Part shown: one piece after another, positions 1 to 10,239 of the stretch | How the letters are laid out: the number at the start of each line of letters is the position of its first letter | Position numbering within the stretch: the stretch's first letter is position 1 | Assembly: GCA_030765055.1 (NCBI GenBank) | Contig: CM060952.1 | Location: 79,512,055 to 79,576,054, forward strand | DNA from: Mantis religiosa | Taxonomy: Eukaryota; Arthropoda; Insecta; Mantodea; Mantidae | Direction of reading: 5' to 3' | Length of the DNA: 64,000 bases | The notes under the pieces: generated by a model | Told to the model about the DNA's origin: nothing | The model's database searches: none | Seen by the model: the letters and a program-made list of their open reading frames with translations, nothing else | Program-made: the position numbers and the translations under genes

Positions 1-10
1 AAAAATATTT

Positions 11-61
11 GTAGTTGATTTATTGATACTCATCACTTACGAGTATCAATAAACCAACTAC
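11..61. repeat. Short near-perfect hairpin
   Basis: Bases 11-31 and 41-61 are inverted copies of each other, 20 of 21 positions matching, around a 9-base loop. The arms begin GTAGTTGATTTATTGATACT. The structure is too short for a usual animal microRNA precursor and no flanking TSD is visible. It could be a remnant of a foldback element or chance strand duplication. The stem is seen directly and its role is unknown. Confidence 0.7.
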
Positions 62-589
62 AGTTAGTTTTTGTGATTAATCAAGGATCTGTTGAAGGGA
101 AATAGTCCACTTGAGAATACCATCAAGTATTTACACTTTGTGACCTCATAATACTTACAATGTAAGTGAAAACTGATGGTAATTTACTTTCGAGACATTT
201 ATAAAATATATTGTAATGAGTGTGACACTAATTTTCAAACCATAAAAATATATGCTAAAGACAAAACAGACCAATAAAAACAATCGAACATGTATTTCAC
301 AATAATTCATCTGGTATTTCTGTTGTGAATACTACAAATACACATGTGTTATGAATCTGTCAGGAAAAGTGAAAGCATTTTGATTTGAAAAATAAACATA
401 TAATTTTAAGGGTTAAGGGTAAAACGTATATATTTATTATTCATCATTTAATTATACATATAAATTATTTCTCTGAATATCTGAAATATTGAACCAAAAT
501 ATGAGCGCTGTGAAAATTATGGACTATATTTTTTAAATTTAGTGGACATGGTGAAGAACAATAAGTTCCCATTTCAGAAAAGTTTAGTT

Positions 590-1208
590 ATTAAGAAATT
601 CTGAGCATTAACAAAGAATATCTTTTCACACATACATATTTGACATAAATTATGTGCTTTAAGGAAATCTACAATTCTTATGCAGTAAGGTTTTATCTGT
701 TACAGTTTATCAGTTATACAAAAGTCATTCAGAATAAAAAGGACTTCAGAGGACATCCCTAGAAAATTTGTGCGACTTGCCACTCCTTCTGTACTGCTGA
801 TCTTGACAACTTGTAGTATAGTTACACCTAACTGCTTCCATCACTGTTCAAGTTTCGCTGCTTGATAATGACTTTGAACATCCAGCATGACCATAAGCAA
901 AAGAAAGAAAAGAAAAAAGTATTTGAAAATGAAAAAATTATGAGGGATTTATTGAAAATTGTTAATTCCACAAAAAATTTCATTTCACATAAACTGTGCT
1001 TTAACAAGATCTAAAATTTTGAGTGGTAATATTTTATCTATCCATTATGATCTATGAGCATACAAGTCATCCAGAATGAAAAGGAGATGAGAGGCTATTC
1101 CCAGAAAATTCAAGATATATATTTTATTTGTAATGAAAAATCTTATACATACAGTATTTTAATCAAAGTTGTTAAGGACATTTTTGAGAAAGTCATAATT
1201 TTTGAAAA
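590..1208 (+). repeat. ABC dispersed repeat, parts B and C (two fragments)
   Basis: Two successive pieces (about 590-780 and 900-1208) contain the shared phrases of the ABC family: a part resembling ACAAGATCTACATTTTTGTG, then 'cagttatacaaaagtcattc', then a stretch ending near a TG run. The second piece stops where the non-LTR relic begins. Identified by comparing copies inside this window. It shows no coding capacity. The first 590 bases apart from the hairpin are AT-rich with nothing else I can name. Confidence 0.6.
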
Positions 1209-1224
1209 GTGTGTGTGTGTGTAT

Positions 1225-1560
1225 TTAATGCTCAGAATTTGATAATAAAATCATTTTTCTTCTTGCTTCCCAATATTTGGAGACTAGATCTTGATTTTGG
1301 AGAGTTTCACATACAGTTAGATGATCGATGTTCATTAAATCGTCTTTACCACATAAACAGCACTGTGGAGAAGTTGTTAATCCAACCTTGAATAAATGTC
1401 CATTCAAACAATCGTGGCCTGTGATTAATCTGAACATTGCTACTGAAGATTTTCGAGGTAGTTCTGGAATTGTCTTTAGTTTGTTTTGGAGATCTTTCCA
1501 ATTAAGTTTTTCAGAGGAAACTAGACAGTTGTTATATAGTTTTGTGAAGATGTTTTTGAT
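1225..1560 (-). pseudogene. C-terminal zinc-knuckle tail of the non-LTR polyprotein
   Basis: It is in frame with the RNase H part but separated from it by the TAA at 1561-1563. The tail contains MFRLITGHDCLNGHL, then a CCLC...HLTVC pattern, matching the Cys-Cys-His-Cys tail found after RNase H in many insect non-LTR polyproteins. It ends at a normal-looking stop close to the 3' end of the element. It probably helps the protein bind nucleic acid, which is inferred from the family. Confidence 0.75.
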
Positions 1561-2319
1561 TTATCTTTTAACTATTTCATAGGGGATATTTTGTTTCGTT
1601 GTTTGAGATATTTTGGAACCCTTCTTGGCCAACATATCTGCTTGCTCATTGCCAGAAATTCCACAGTGAGATGGTATCCATTGGAAAACTATACGTATAT
1701 TTAAATTTTGAAGATGTTTAATCATATTATGAATTTCATTTATCTTTTTGGTTTTTGGGCTGTCATTTGAAATAATAGCCTGAATAGCTGCTTTAGATTC
1801 TGTTAAGAAAACTATGTTGGAAAGCTTATTTGTCCAGGCACATAGATTTTGTAAGGAAGTATAAATTGCATCAATTTCTCCATCAAAACTTGTTAAGTAA
1901 ATTCCAACATGCTTATAGTAAGAAAAGAATTTACAGGTAGCTCCTGTTCCATCTTCTTGATTGTAAAGAGAGCCATCTGTATAGATGTGTGTCCATTTGT
2001 CAACTGGATATCTTACATTCATGGTTTCAAGGGCATATGCTTTAGCTTCTGTAGATGAGTATTCCTTCTTTTTAAAATCTTCAAGTAAATCTAGGTAGTA
2101 TTCTAATTCAATGATGTTCAGTGGGTTATTAAGATACATGAAAGGTTCTATTTTGGATGGGTAATTTAGTTTATTTCTTAGTTGTTGAACGTTCTGTATG
2201 AAGCCTAATGGAGTTTTCAAACTGAAGGTGGATGTGTGTTGTTTTACCCATTTATTATTCTCTGGAATTCTTAAGAACTTTTCATATGTTAAAAGGGCTT
2301 GCATTTCTAAATCTGTCAT
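1561..2319 (-). pseudogene. RNase H domain of the non-LTR element
   Basis: This 252-residue frame is the largest surviving piece of the element. Family motifs in order are IYTDGS (first catalytic Asp), FDGEIDAIY (catalytic Glu), FLTESKAAIQ and WIPSHCGISGNEQADMLAK (last Asp, with the SHCGISGNEQAD signature). At the third site the usual Asp (TDSKAA) is Glu. RNase H removes the RNA strand during reverse transcription. The frame is open upstream to about 2430, so the Met at 2319 is internal. It ends at a TAA (1561-1563), but the same frame continues with element protein beyond it, so this is a premature stop. The copy is inactive. Confidence 0.85.
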
Positions 2320-2399
2320 TATGGGTCTGTTACATGTAAATGCTTGTAAGGTTATTATAGGAGTAGTTTTTATAGCTCCAGTAATTAACCTAAGAGCTT

Positions 2400-2862
2400 G
2401 ATTTTGTGTGCGCTCCAGTATAATGGAAGTTGAAGGTGATGAAGTTATCAGTAGCTACTTCTCCACAGTAATTAAGAACTGGCCTTATATATGTATTATA
2501 TGTAGTATTTAATGTAGATCTTGAACAAGCCCATTTAGTTCCTGCAAGTCTTTTTAATATCTTAAAAGGGTTAATTGCTTTATCTCTAATTTTTTCAATA
2601 TGTTTTTCCAAGTTAATTTTTTGTCAAACAATATTCCAAGATATTGAGCATTTTCTGTTCTGGTTAATTTGATATTATCATAACTTAAGGTAATACTGGG
2701 TTGTTTCTTTCTTAGAGAGAAGAGCTGATAGTTACTTTTCACAGTGTTTACTTCCATGAGGTTTTTAGAACACCATTGTTTAAGGGTATTCAAAGAATTT
2801 TGAATATTTGTCTTTAGAATTTCAAGTTTGCCTGATTTGCTGTAATAATGGTAAAATCTCAA
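2400..2862 (-). pseudogene. Reverse transcriptase C-terminal part, frameshifted
   Basis: The minus-strand reading gives a segment with NSLNTLKQWCSKNLMEVNT followed by QYLGILFDKKLTW, typical of the thumb side of non-LTR reverse transcriptases. At about 2608-2609 the frame breaks: the text after KKLTW continues in another frame as EKHIEKIRDKAI, consistent with loss of one G in a GG run. The second frame carries LKRLAGTKWACSRSTLNTTY and YIRPVLNYCGE. Near 2430-2440 the reading returns to the first frame as LERTQNQALRLITGAIKTTP. The palm motifs, including the YADD box, are absent because of the 5' truncation. It is not functional. Confidence 0.8.
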
Positions 2863-2869
2863 AACTGAA

Positions 2870-3290
2870 TTTTTTATTAAAATACAATATTTAATACTAC
2901 TTTCTATAAGAAAAACAACTATTTGAAAATTCAGACTATTAACAAAAAATATCTCTGGTTAACATAATGAAAAAAATGTAATTTGAAGCAAATTTTGTGA
3001 TTTAATGAGATCTACATTTTAGTGGAGTAAGATTTTGTCTATCTCTTACAAAATTCAGTTATACAAAATTCATTCAAAATAAAACGGACTTCACAGAAAC
3101 TATATTTCATTTATCATGAAAACGTCTTAAACCTAAGGTATTTTAATTACATTTCTTTCTGGCATTTCCTACAAAAACCAAGTTATTGAAAAATTTTCCA
3201 TGCAAAGGATAGTATGGTGGAGAGATTTGCTTTAAACTTTTATGTTGTATCGTTCAAAGGTGCCGACCTTAAATAATTTTGAGCTCTTAA
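2870..3290 (+). repeat. ABC dispersed repeat, parts B and C
   Basis: Carries 'caactatttgaaaattcagac', 'taatgagatctac', 'agtaagattttgtctatctc' and 'cagttatacaaaattcattc' in the order seen in other ABC copies, then the part C text ending in 'aaaattttccatgcaaagg'. Degenerate. No coding frame. Confidence 0.65.
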
Positions 3291-3350
3291 GCTACTTTTT
3301 GTTTTAGACTTATGCTGGTCATAAACAACAGACCCTTATTATTTTAATTA

Positions 3351-3522
3351 ATTGATGGAAATTAATCATTTCATCGCACTAGTCGTATATAGGTTAAGGT
3401 TTTTGATGGATAGAGTCAAGATGAAAAATTCAATGCCATGGCGGGGATTTGAACCACCAGGAGATCCGTGGTTCAAATCATGGCATTGAATTTTTCATGT
3501 TGACTCTATCCATCAACAGACC
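3351..3522. repeat. SINE-4 pair in head-to-head (palindromic) arrangement
   Basis: A minus-strand SINE-4 copy (3351-3460) meets a partial plus-strand copy (3465-3522). The arms 3403-3457 and 3468-3516 are inverted repeats and can fold into a long hairpin. The right arm lacks six bases (GCGGGG) present on the left. The tRNA-type B box is visible as GTGGTTCAAATC. The rest of the left copy (to 3351) matches the body of the solo copy at 12388. The arrangement is seen directly and its origin is unknown. Confidence 0.75.
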
Positions 3523-3845
3523 CTTGTTTAAACAAATTGAAAGAACTGAAAAATACCCATCACTGTTGAGTTCAGTTTTTTTCTTGTTCTGGTTTCCAAC
3601 AATGTTCATTCCCCTAAGGCAGAATAAAAATAACTGCTGCACATATGTACCCTTTGCTGTGTTGTGAATGTTCAACGTCTTAGTGTTTGGCTGATTTCAT
3701 ACATTTGCTAATGAACAGCTTGCCTCTATTTTCTGTCTGACAAGCAAGCAGACTGCAGGATCTGAATCCGTATTTCAACCACATGTTCAATTTGCTTTAT
3801 CAGCTTGAAGTCAAACAGTTCAAGAGAAAAAAGGTTTTGATGTGT

Positions 3846-4560
3846 TACATTCACATGACTTTCTTTACATCCCTACAAATTATTCTTACAAACACTTATT
3901 GCTCTATTTCATGTTAATCAAGATAAACATAATGTTATTGCTAGGTACAAGGGAATGCCGTAGACTTTAAGTGATAGTCAAATGTTTTAAACAGCTGGTC
4001 GTTAGGTGATGACTTTGAAATTCTGTTTTATTTCCATGATTAAAAGAAGAAAAAAAAAATAAAACACTCCTATTTGAAACAAGGATTGAAAAATTGACAA
4101 AAAAATTAAAAATAGTTCGGAAATAGTTGAGCCCTCAAAAAATGTATTTTAATAAATTGTGTAATACGAAAGATCTACTTTTTTGTGTAGTAAGATTTTG
4201 TCTATCTTACAGTTCACTGGTTATACAGAAGTCCTTCACAAGTTGTTCAATTCACACTCTCACAAAATTCAAGATATAACTTCCATTTGCCATGAAAATA
4301 TTTAAAACAAATGGTATTTTAATCAAAATCATTAGAGCCATTTTTAGGAAATTCAAAAAGTTCGAGAAATGTGCTATTAAAAGGGTAGTCTGTAGATGTT
4401 AAACTTAAATTGTGCAAATTTAGCATTCAATCAACTTTTCGCTATAAAAGTTGCGAGCAGAAACATGTCTTTTTCTAAATTAAGGAAGTCTGGGTTAAAT
4501 CTCGGTATGGTATGTTTGGGTGGAATGCATTACCTCTTCTATTACGTAATAAAGAAAGAA
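3846..4560 (+). repeat. ABC dispersed repeat, nearly full length
   Basis: One of the best copies. Part A starts 'acattcacatgactttcttt' and runs through 'aagtgatagtcaaatgtttt' and 'acagctggtcgttaggtgat'. Part B follows with 'aaagatctacttttttgtgt'. Part C includes 'ggtattttaatcaaaatcat'. The last part contains 'gggtggaatgcattacctct'. Short open frames here (for example 4396-4623) are accidental readings of the repeat. Confidence 0.75.
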
Positions 4561-5059
4561 AAAACAAAGAAACTAATGAAATGTGCAATGAATAACGGCT
4601 ATGTAATTCAGTTCACTGTATGAGGTACATTCACGACAGTCTAGAATGCAACATAAAGTATTTGGGAAACGGAAGCCTTACATTGTTTCTCACGCAACAA
4701 CACGAAGTCTGCATAACCAAGAGATCGTTTTTCCGCACTCATGCTTCTGTGCAGAGGCGTGTCTTGCCAACTTTGACGCTTCACAGACTGTGACAAAGCA
4801 CGTAATAATCTCCAGTCGCTTCTTTACACCACCAGATTTTACATTTACAATTTATGTGTAAGAATTGATTAAACCAAATGTGCCACGCCCACATGACTCA
4901 TCCCTTATAGACCTTATAGACCTACGTATTTACGAATTCCAACGAAAAATTCAATACCGAAATTTCAACCTAAATACACGTTTTGGAACAAGGGCTTTTA
5001 TGTATGTGTGACCTTTAACTGTTACGTTCTCGGTGTCCTATTGGCTGTAAAAGGCGCTA

Positions 5060-5238
5060 AATTTTGACCAGAGGCAGGCCTCTTTATCGGTTTTAGGTTC
5101 TTCCATGTGGCGTAAATCTATGACCCTGACTTTATTTCCCTTTCGAAGCCATTCCAATCCCCCCCCCCAAAAAGAAACAAAAAGAAAGAAAAATCCATTG
5201 CTCATCGTCGGATTTGAACCGGCGACTTCGGAAACCAT
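5060..5238 (-). repeat. tRNA-like SINE fragment or end piece of ABC
   Basis: On the minus strand, GCCGGTTCAAATCCGACG (near 5211-5230) looks like a tRNA B-box arm. The stretch at 5070-5155 resembles 27000-27085 ('ctctttatcaggttcgagat' there), so it belongs to something repeated, perhaps the far end of ABC. There is a run of ten C at about 5161-5168 followed by A-rich sequence. Confidence 0.35.
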
Positions 5239-5239
5239 A

Positions 5240-5890
5240 ACTCAAAAACGAAAACTCGGTTAAATGCCAAACTTGGTATTTTAAATGCAACATCCTCCAA
5301 GAATACGACACAAATATTTTCAAAACAAACCCCTCACCCCAGACTACCCCACACATAGAACGTATATTCCGAAAATTTTGATTTTCTCACAAATATCTAC
5401 CAAAAGATTCTGATTACAATATGTAAGAGATATGTTTAAGATATTTTAATGGCAAATGGTAGGTACATTTTAAATTTTCTAGGAATGTCCTCTGAAGTTC
5501 TCTTTATTTTGAATTATTTTTGTATAAAATAACAGATAACAGATAAACAAAATTTTAACACAAAAATTATAGGCTTCCTTAAAGCACATAATTTACATGT
5601 ATATCAAGTATTTTTATGTAACAAGATATTCTTTGTTATTGCTCTGAATTTCCCAATCCTTATATTTTTCTGAAATGGGAGGTTGTTATTCGCTTTATTA
5701 CCTTTTGGTCATACAACAAGAGTACAATGTCAAAGACATCACATATCGACCAGATGGTTAAAACATTTGACTGTCACTTAAAGCCTACTGTATTCCCTTG
5801 TACCTAGCAATAAGATAATATTTATTTTGAAGTAGATAGAGCAATTAAGTGTTTGTACAAAATTAGGGAAAGTCGTGTGAGTCTGTTAAA
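5240..5890 (-). repeat. ABC dispersed repeat, nearly full length, inverted
   Basis: Reverse-strand copy. From right to left it shows part A ('aagtcgtgtgagtctgtta' edge near 5870-5890, then 'cacatatcgaccagatggtt'), part B ('caaaattttaacacaaaaat') and part C ('taaatgccaaacttggtatt'). The hAT element at 5944 lies just beyond its A edge. Confidence 0.7.
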
Positions 5891-6261
5891 CATCACTAAT
5901 TTGATTATTCAAGTGAAAAATCAGAGTAAATTTGTAATATGAGTAGGGCCCAGAAGCTGTTGACTTAAAAATTCCCTAAAATGAGCTATGTAATGCCCTT
6001 AAAATATAAAAAAACGCAGATAAAATGCAAGAAAAAAATGACCAGCCAAAAATTAACAAATATTTATAACAATAAATTAATAACTGTCACAAACAAATAA
6101 TGAATATATGGTTCGAATAACCACATTTTGAAATTCAGTTTCTTAGTAAATAATGCAGTTATTGCTAATAAATAATAAATAAATTCAAAATTCATCAGGT
6201 CATTTTCAATTTTATAAAATAAGAAAAAATAAGTTACTGTACCCATTAGCCAAAACATACC

Positions 6262-6438
6262 TTAGTTAGCGTTGTAATACACCACCACGGAACGGCGGTT
6301 GTCAGCTAAAACTGTTTTATACTTTGAGAAACTTCTTTCCACTTCCGTAGATGTTATAGGTGTATATTTGAAAAACACCATGTCACTGCCTGTTAAATCC
6401 TGTTCAAAAATATCAGTTTTGAAGTTTTCTCCTGACAC
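6262..6438 (-). pseudogene. hAT transposase C-terminal dimerisation motif
   Basis: The minus-strand frame reads FFKYTPITSTEVERSFSKYK and then TVLADNRRS, ending at TAA (6262-6264). The pattern 'PITS.(D/E)VERSFS.YK..L.DNRR' is the conserved C-terminal hAT dimerisation region of a large insect hAT group whose N-terminus resembles CGGBP1-like BED fingers. The final residues (VVVYYNAN) differ from the usual FT(F)EN ending, so the end is degraded or alternatively spliced: AAG|GTATGT, a good donor, follows directly. Everything N-terminal is missing. The identification rests on motif recognition, not on a search. Confidence 0.75.
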
Positions 6439-6464
6439 GATATCGGCTTACACGATATGAACTT

Positions 6465-6525
6465 TCAATCACAGGTTTGCCATGGGAATTGAACCCGGGC
6501 CTCCCGAATGTGGGCTACAGATGAA
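6465..6525 (-). repeat. SINE-3 head fragment
   Basis: On the minus strand the text has CATTCGGGAGGCCCGGGTTC and ATTCCCATGG, matching the tRNA-like head of the SINE-3 copies at 45349 and 50945 (B box GGTTCAATTCC). Only the head is present. It sits inside the hAT-2 element. Confidence 0.55.
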
Positions 6526-6751
6526 AATGCCCAATAAATTCGTGAAAAAGAAAGAAAAAGATCGGAAATGTTAAAAAAATACTATTATAAAAATATGGGG
6601 GAAAATGCATTTTGATGACCTATAAAAACCAAATATATCTAACGTATTTGTTCCAGAATGCACTTAATTTTCAATAAGCATCGTCTGTAACTACTCAGGA
6701 AAAAAAAAAAAAAAGATGACTTTTCATCAAAATCCGGGCCCCAGTTATGAG

Positions 6752-8434
6752 TAGGGAGCGGATTTATAGGCACTAAAATGTGTGAAATAGGCAGGCAAAA
6801 AGGCACTAAAATGGGCAAAATAGGCACTTAAAAGGGCACTAAAAGTGTGCTAAGTAAACACTTAGAATTACAGAATTTTAGTAAAATAGCTCCTAAAATG
6901 CACTATAGCAAAATGACAATCGCAACATATACTGCAACAAATTCGCTAAACACATACTATTTTGCAGTTCCCTAGGCGAAATAGTTGTACATTTATTCCA
7001 AATTTCATAAATATAGCAAGTTAAAATAACAGATATTGTCGTATAATTAAAATACATATAAATCCACGTCACTAAGTAAGAACCATAATGTGCAGAAAGG
7101 TGTGAAGTAATCAACTATGTCAAAAAACAAAAACTGCTTTTGGGGGGTGGGCTTAAAAAAATTGAAATGTGCAGTGTTTAACGCCCGCTTTTACTACATA
7201 CGGCACCGCAGGCGATGACACTGATGATACATGAGATGAAGATGGAACACCGGTGGAATGAGATGGCGGGGGAAACCGGAGGTCCCGGAGAAAACTCGCC
7301 CCAACGCCGTGTTGTCCACCATAAATCTCACTTTGCGGTCGCCTAGGATCGAACCCGGGCCGCCTTGGTGAGAGCCAAGCGGTCTAACCACTGAGCCACG
7401 GCCTCGCCAGGGTGGGCTTAAGGGTGAAAATTTAAATATCTGGAGCTTTTGTGAGATTTGTTTCAAATTTATACCATTTATTTTTGTGTCAGATCAAGAA
7501 TGGAATAATACCAAGTTTCAGCTTTCTAGTTACAATAGTTTCTGAGGAATTAACAGTGTATGTCTAAATTACAGGCGATTTTCAAGATGCCCCACGTATA
7601 TTAATTTTAAAAATTAATGCTTTTACTATAGGTTTCTGCACCCATTTTAACTTATTAATGACCTGTACCTATGCGAAATATTTGTCTTCGTCATATCAAC
7701 GAAGGAAAAAAATAATAATACCTATTGTACAATTTTTATTTTCCTGAGCGTTTTCAGTAAGAAGTAAGCGTTATAATCATTTTCAATACAAATACCAAAA
7801 ACACAACAAATGTAAATGGGTACACCTAATATGCAGTTGCCCTTACAGGCATGTTTAGAAGTTCATATAGATTAATAGAAAACTGCATCCTGTGGGACAT
7901 TTTAAAGTTAGGAAAATGCAGAAAATATGGAATCTGATAAATCTGAGGTTAAATTTACGTAATATCAGCTACGATACAGGTGTAGGATTATTTAAATAGT
8001 CATGTGACGTTTTCTGTAGTTCCGCAAGGAAAAAAAACTTTATATTATTGAAGTATGTATACATTAATTCTAAGACAAAAAAAAAAACTAAATTTGGTAT
8101 TGTAAGTTTTGGGTCAATATCCACAGATGTGTCTCCTTAATAAACCTCTTTTTGTCTATCCAATGTGCTGCAGTAAGAAATTTCTCTTCCCCGTGAACTT
8201 CACGTTGAAACCAACAAATGCAAAAGCTGTTGTCACATATTACAAACAGAGGAAATTGGCTAAAACGGTAGTTTTAGGCACTAATAAACAGAATAGGCAC
8301 AAACGTATAAAATAGGTATTTATAGGCACTATAAAACTAAGAAATTAGGCTAATAATTATAGGCTTATAACTTAAAAGCTTACGATTATGAACAAAGGAA
8401 TCAAATAGGCAGATAGGACAAAATCCGCCCCCTA
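6752..8434 (-). mobile_element. hAT transposon, non-autonomous (hAT-1, copy A)
   Basis: It starts TAGGGAGCGGATTTATAGG and ends, read inverted, TAGGGGGCGGATTTTGTCC. Both sides are flanked by the identical 8-mer GTTATGAG (6744-6751 and 8435-8442), the TSD length typical of hAT. The 1683 bases include a 253-bp SINE-1. No transposase is recognisable. The interior has 'taggcac' repeats near both ends, a common hAT subterminal feature. An inverted relative occupies 58859-61527, about 80-85% similar by eye, and holds an extra 1.45 kb where this copy has none. Strand is set to agree with the plus orientation of that copy. Confidence 0.85.
7157..7409 (-). mobile_element. SINE-1 (tRNA-Glu-type head), full length
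   Basis: A 253-bp insertion in hAT-1 flanked by the 12-base duplication GGGTGGGCTTAA (7145-7156 and 7410-7421). Read on the minus strand, the head has GTGGCTCAGTGGTTAGACCG (A box), GGCTCTCACC and GGTTCGATCC (B box), which resembles tRNA-Glu with a CTC anticodon. The body runs to a tail of the type CACATTTCAATTTTT. Neighbouring short open frames are shadows of this SINE. Nearly identical copies are at 46992-47243 and 13037-13222. Confidence 0.9.
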
Positions 8435-8442
8435 GTTATGAG

Positions 8443-10239
8443 TTAAGGCCCCAAAGTAGGGAAGAGACAGGCCGTTTTCCAAGTTAGTGCAGGTTAAGCA
8501 ATCCTCTTTAATTTGCACTGAATGTTCTACTCCTGCTCTTGTTTACCAAGTAGTCAGATGCCTGTCGAGTAGTCAGGAAGTGAGGAAGGAAATGTACAGT
8601 TCATACCTTCTGACTGCTGAGACCTGGCGGGACCCACGAATATCCCTCGTTGATACTCTTCTCCCGTGTAGTCCTGCGGTCAGGGTCAGTCGGGGGTTTG
8701 AACCCAAGGCGGTCTCTTACGTTCACCCATTCCTCGTGGTATACGTCGTGGGCTTCTCTCGGGCACTTGCAACTGTTGCATGTCTTCCTGCAAACACAAA
8801 CCATCAGCCATTTAAGTACACTTTCGGTTGAAATTCAAGCAATAAAGTTTCGGCCGTTCTCTGAAAATTATAGTTCACATCGCTATTGCACTTTTATAGT
8901 ATATATTCATTGTCTTTACAGTAAACGATTTTACAAATCCATGTATTATATCAGATGTTTTATATTATGTCCTAATTACTGTAGAACAATTATTACATGT
9001 ACTCTCCAGCATTCTTGATTTTTCAAAAGTTAATTTATTTCTCAAAATTGGAGCAATGTTTAAAATATATATGTGATCATTTTGAAAGGCAGTAAAAACA
9101 TTTCAAACAAATTTGTAAGCAATTAATTCTATTGTACGGATCATCCTGAGTGAGGAAACATGCTGAAAAATTTTGACAAAACAAGATTTGAAGTTCGAAG
9201 TGATTAATAAAGACGAGTCCGTTCACTTATAGCTTCAGTTAACTGGTATTCTAAATACCTACAATGTTTCCTTAAACTAGTCTCCATGTTATTTTGTTGC
9301 CAACAAATTTAAATCTTTAATTTTTGAGAATGTCTAGCCAAAGTTTTCAAAACTATTGGTATTAAAATGCACCAACTAAACTCTCTGTTATGATATTTTA
9401 ATTATAAAATGCTAGTGACATTCCAAGCGTAGATTTGTGAAATGCTAGATTCCAATGTGAGTTTTCTTTAAAGTCTTCTTTGAACTTCGTTTCGACATTT
9501 CTCCGGCTGAGAGAACACGACGATTTATTTTCAATTCCTTACCCGTATTTCAATATGAGGATATAAACAGTAGGCAATCATTCACACTGCTCTACAATTT
9601 TATTTTTGTAAATCAGTTTCAAAAAATGTAGTTTTATGAAAGCTTAATTTCTTATGCCGAAATATTACGTTTTTGTGCATTAAGTCGTGATTAAATTATT
9701 AAAGAAATATAGTATAACAAAGTTAGGTAGTTATTTTATAAGTATTGCTGTAAGTTTTTACGTGCATGTTTTTTAAAGTCGACCACAAAGAAGGAAAGCG
9801 AACATTATAAGACAAATAACAGTATTACATAATGAATTTTATTTCAAATTTCATATATTAAGTAGACCTAATACGACAAAACAGTATGCTTCATTCACAA
9901 CTTTTTCTACTAATTCTTCTACAAAACCTTATTTCTGTGTCTACTTCTTTTAATCAACATAAATCTTCATTAAAGATTTACACATTTTGTTGAGGTACAA
10001 GAAAGGTACATTAAACATATTCACATTATTTTCTCTGCCTTTTATCGATTACTGTTTACATAGCTTGTACGAAAGCTTATCACCTAAACCGAGATAAAGC
10101 TCTCCAGAAATTGTTTCTTCATACACTTCGTTGAAGCTAAGGCGGAAAGAGCAAAAAGAATCGACATTCAAACGTTTACAGCTAGACATATCCTGAACTG
10201 GTGACTAATGCTACAAAGAACTCTATTTTAAATAAATTG
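8443..10239. other. Unassigned AT-rich DNA with a tRNA-like patch
   Basis: There is no supported gene. At about 8600-8830 a more GC-rich patch contains GGGGGTTTGAACCCAAGGCG, which looks like a B-box arm, so a worn SINE is possible. The two overlapping open frames of 114 and 122 codons over 8487-9018 have no recognisable domain. From 9250 to 9400 there are phrases weakly like ABC part C. The rest shows nothing I can name. Confidence 0.4.

Larger units (their letters stand above)
1209..2862 (-). mobile_element. 5'-truncated non-LTR retrotransposon with RNase H (I/LOA-like)
   Basis: Read on the minus strand, this segment carries the end of a reverse transcriptase, an RNase H domain and a C-terminal Cys/His knuckle, the usual order in non-LTR elements that encode RNase H. 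The catalytic part of the reverse transcriptase is missing, so the copy is 5'-truncated, as is typical when reverse transcription stops early. The 3' end lies in a short CA run near 1209-1222. No clear TSD was found. Clade is inferred: Jockey proper lacks RNase H, so I, LOA or a relative is more likely. Confidence 0.8.
5944..6743 (-). mobile_element. hAT transposon, internally deleted (hAT-2)
   Basis: Left end TAGGGCCCAGAAGCTG and right end (read inverted) TGGGGCCCGGATTTTG form short imperfect terminal inverted repeats of hAT type. The flanking 8-mers are AATATGAG (5936-5943) and GTTATGAG (6744-6751), matching at 6 of 8 bases, as expected for a decayed 8-bp hAT TSD. Inside is the C-terminal end of a hAT transposase on the minus strand. 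At 800 bp it lacks most of the gene and cannot move itself. A SINE-3-like head fragment lies inside at about 6465-6525. Confidence 0.65.

Noticed and set aside
11..61. microRNA precursor
   Set aside because: The stem-loop is only 51 bases with a 9-base loop and lacks the longer stem expected of animal precursors.
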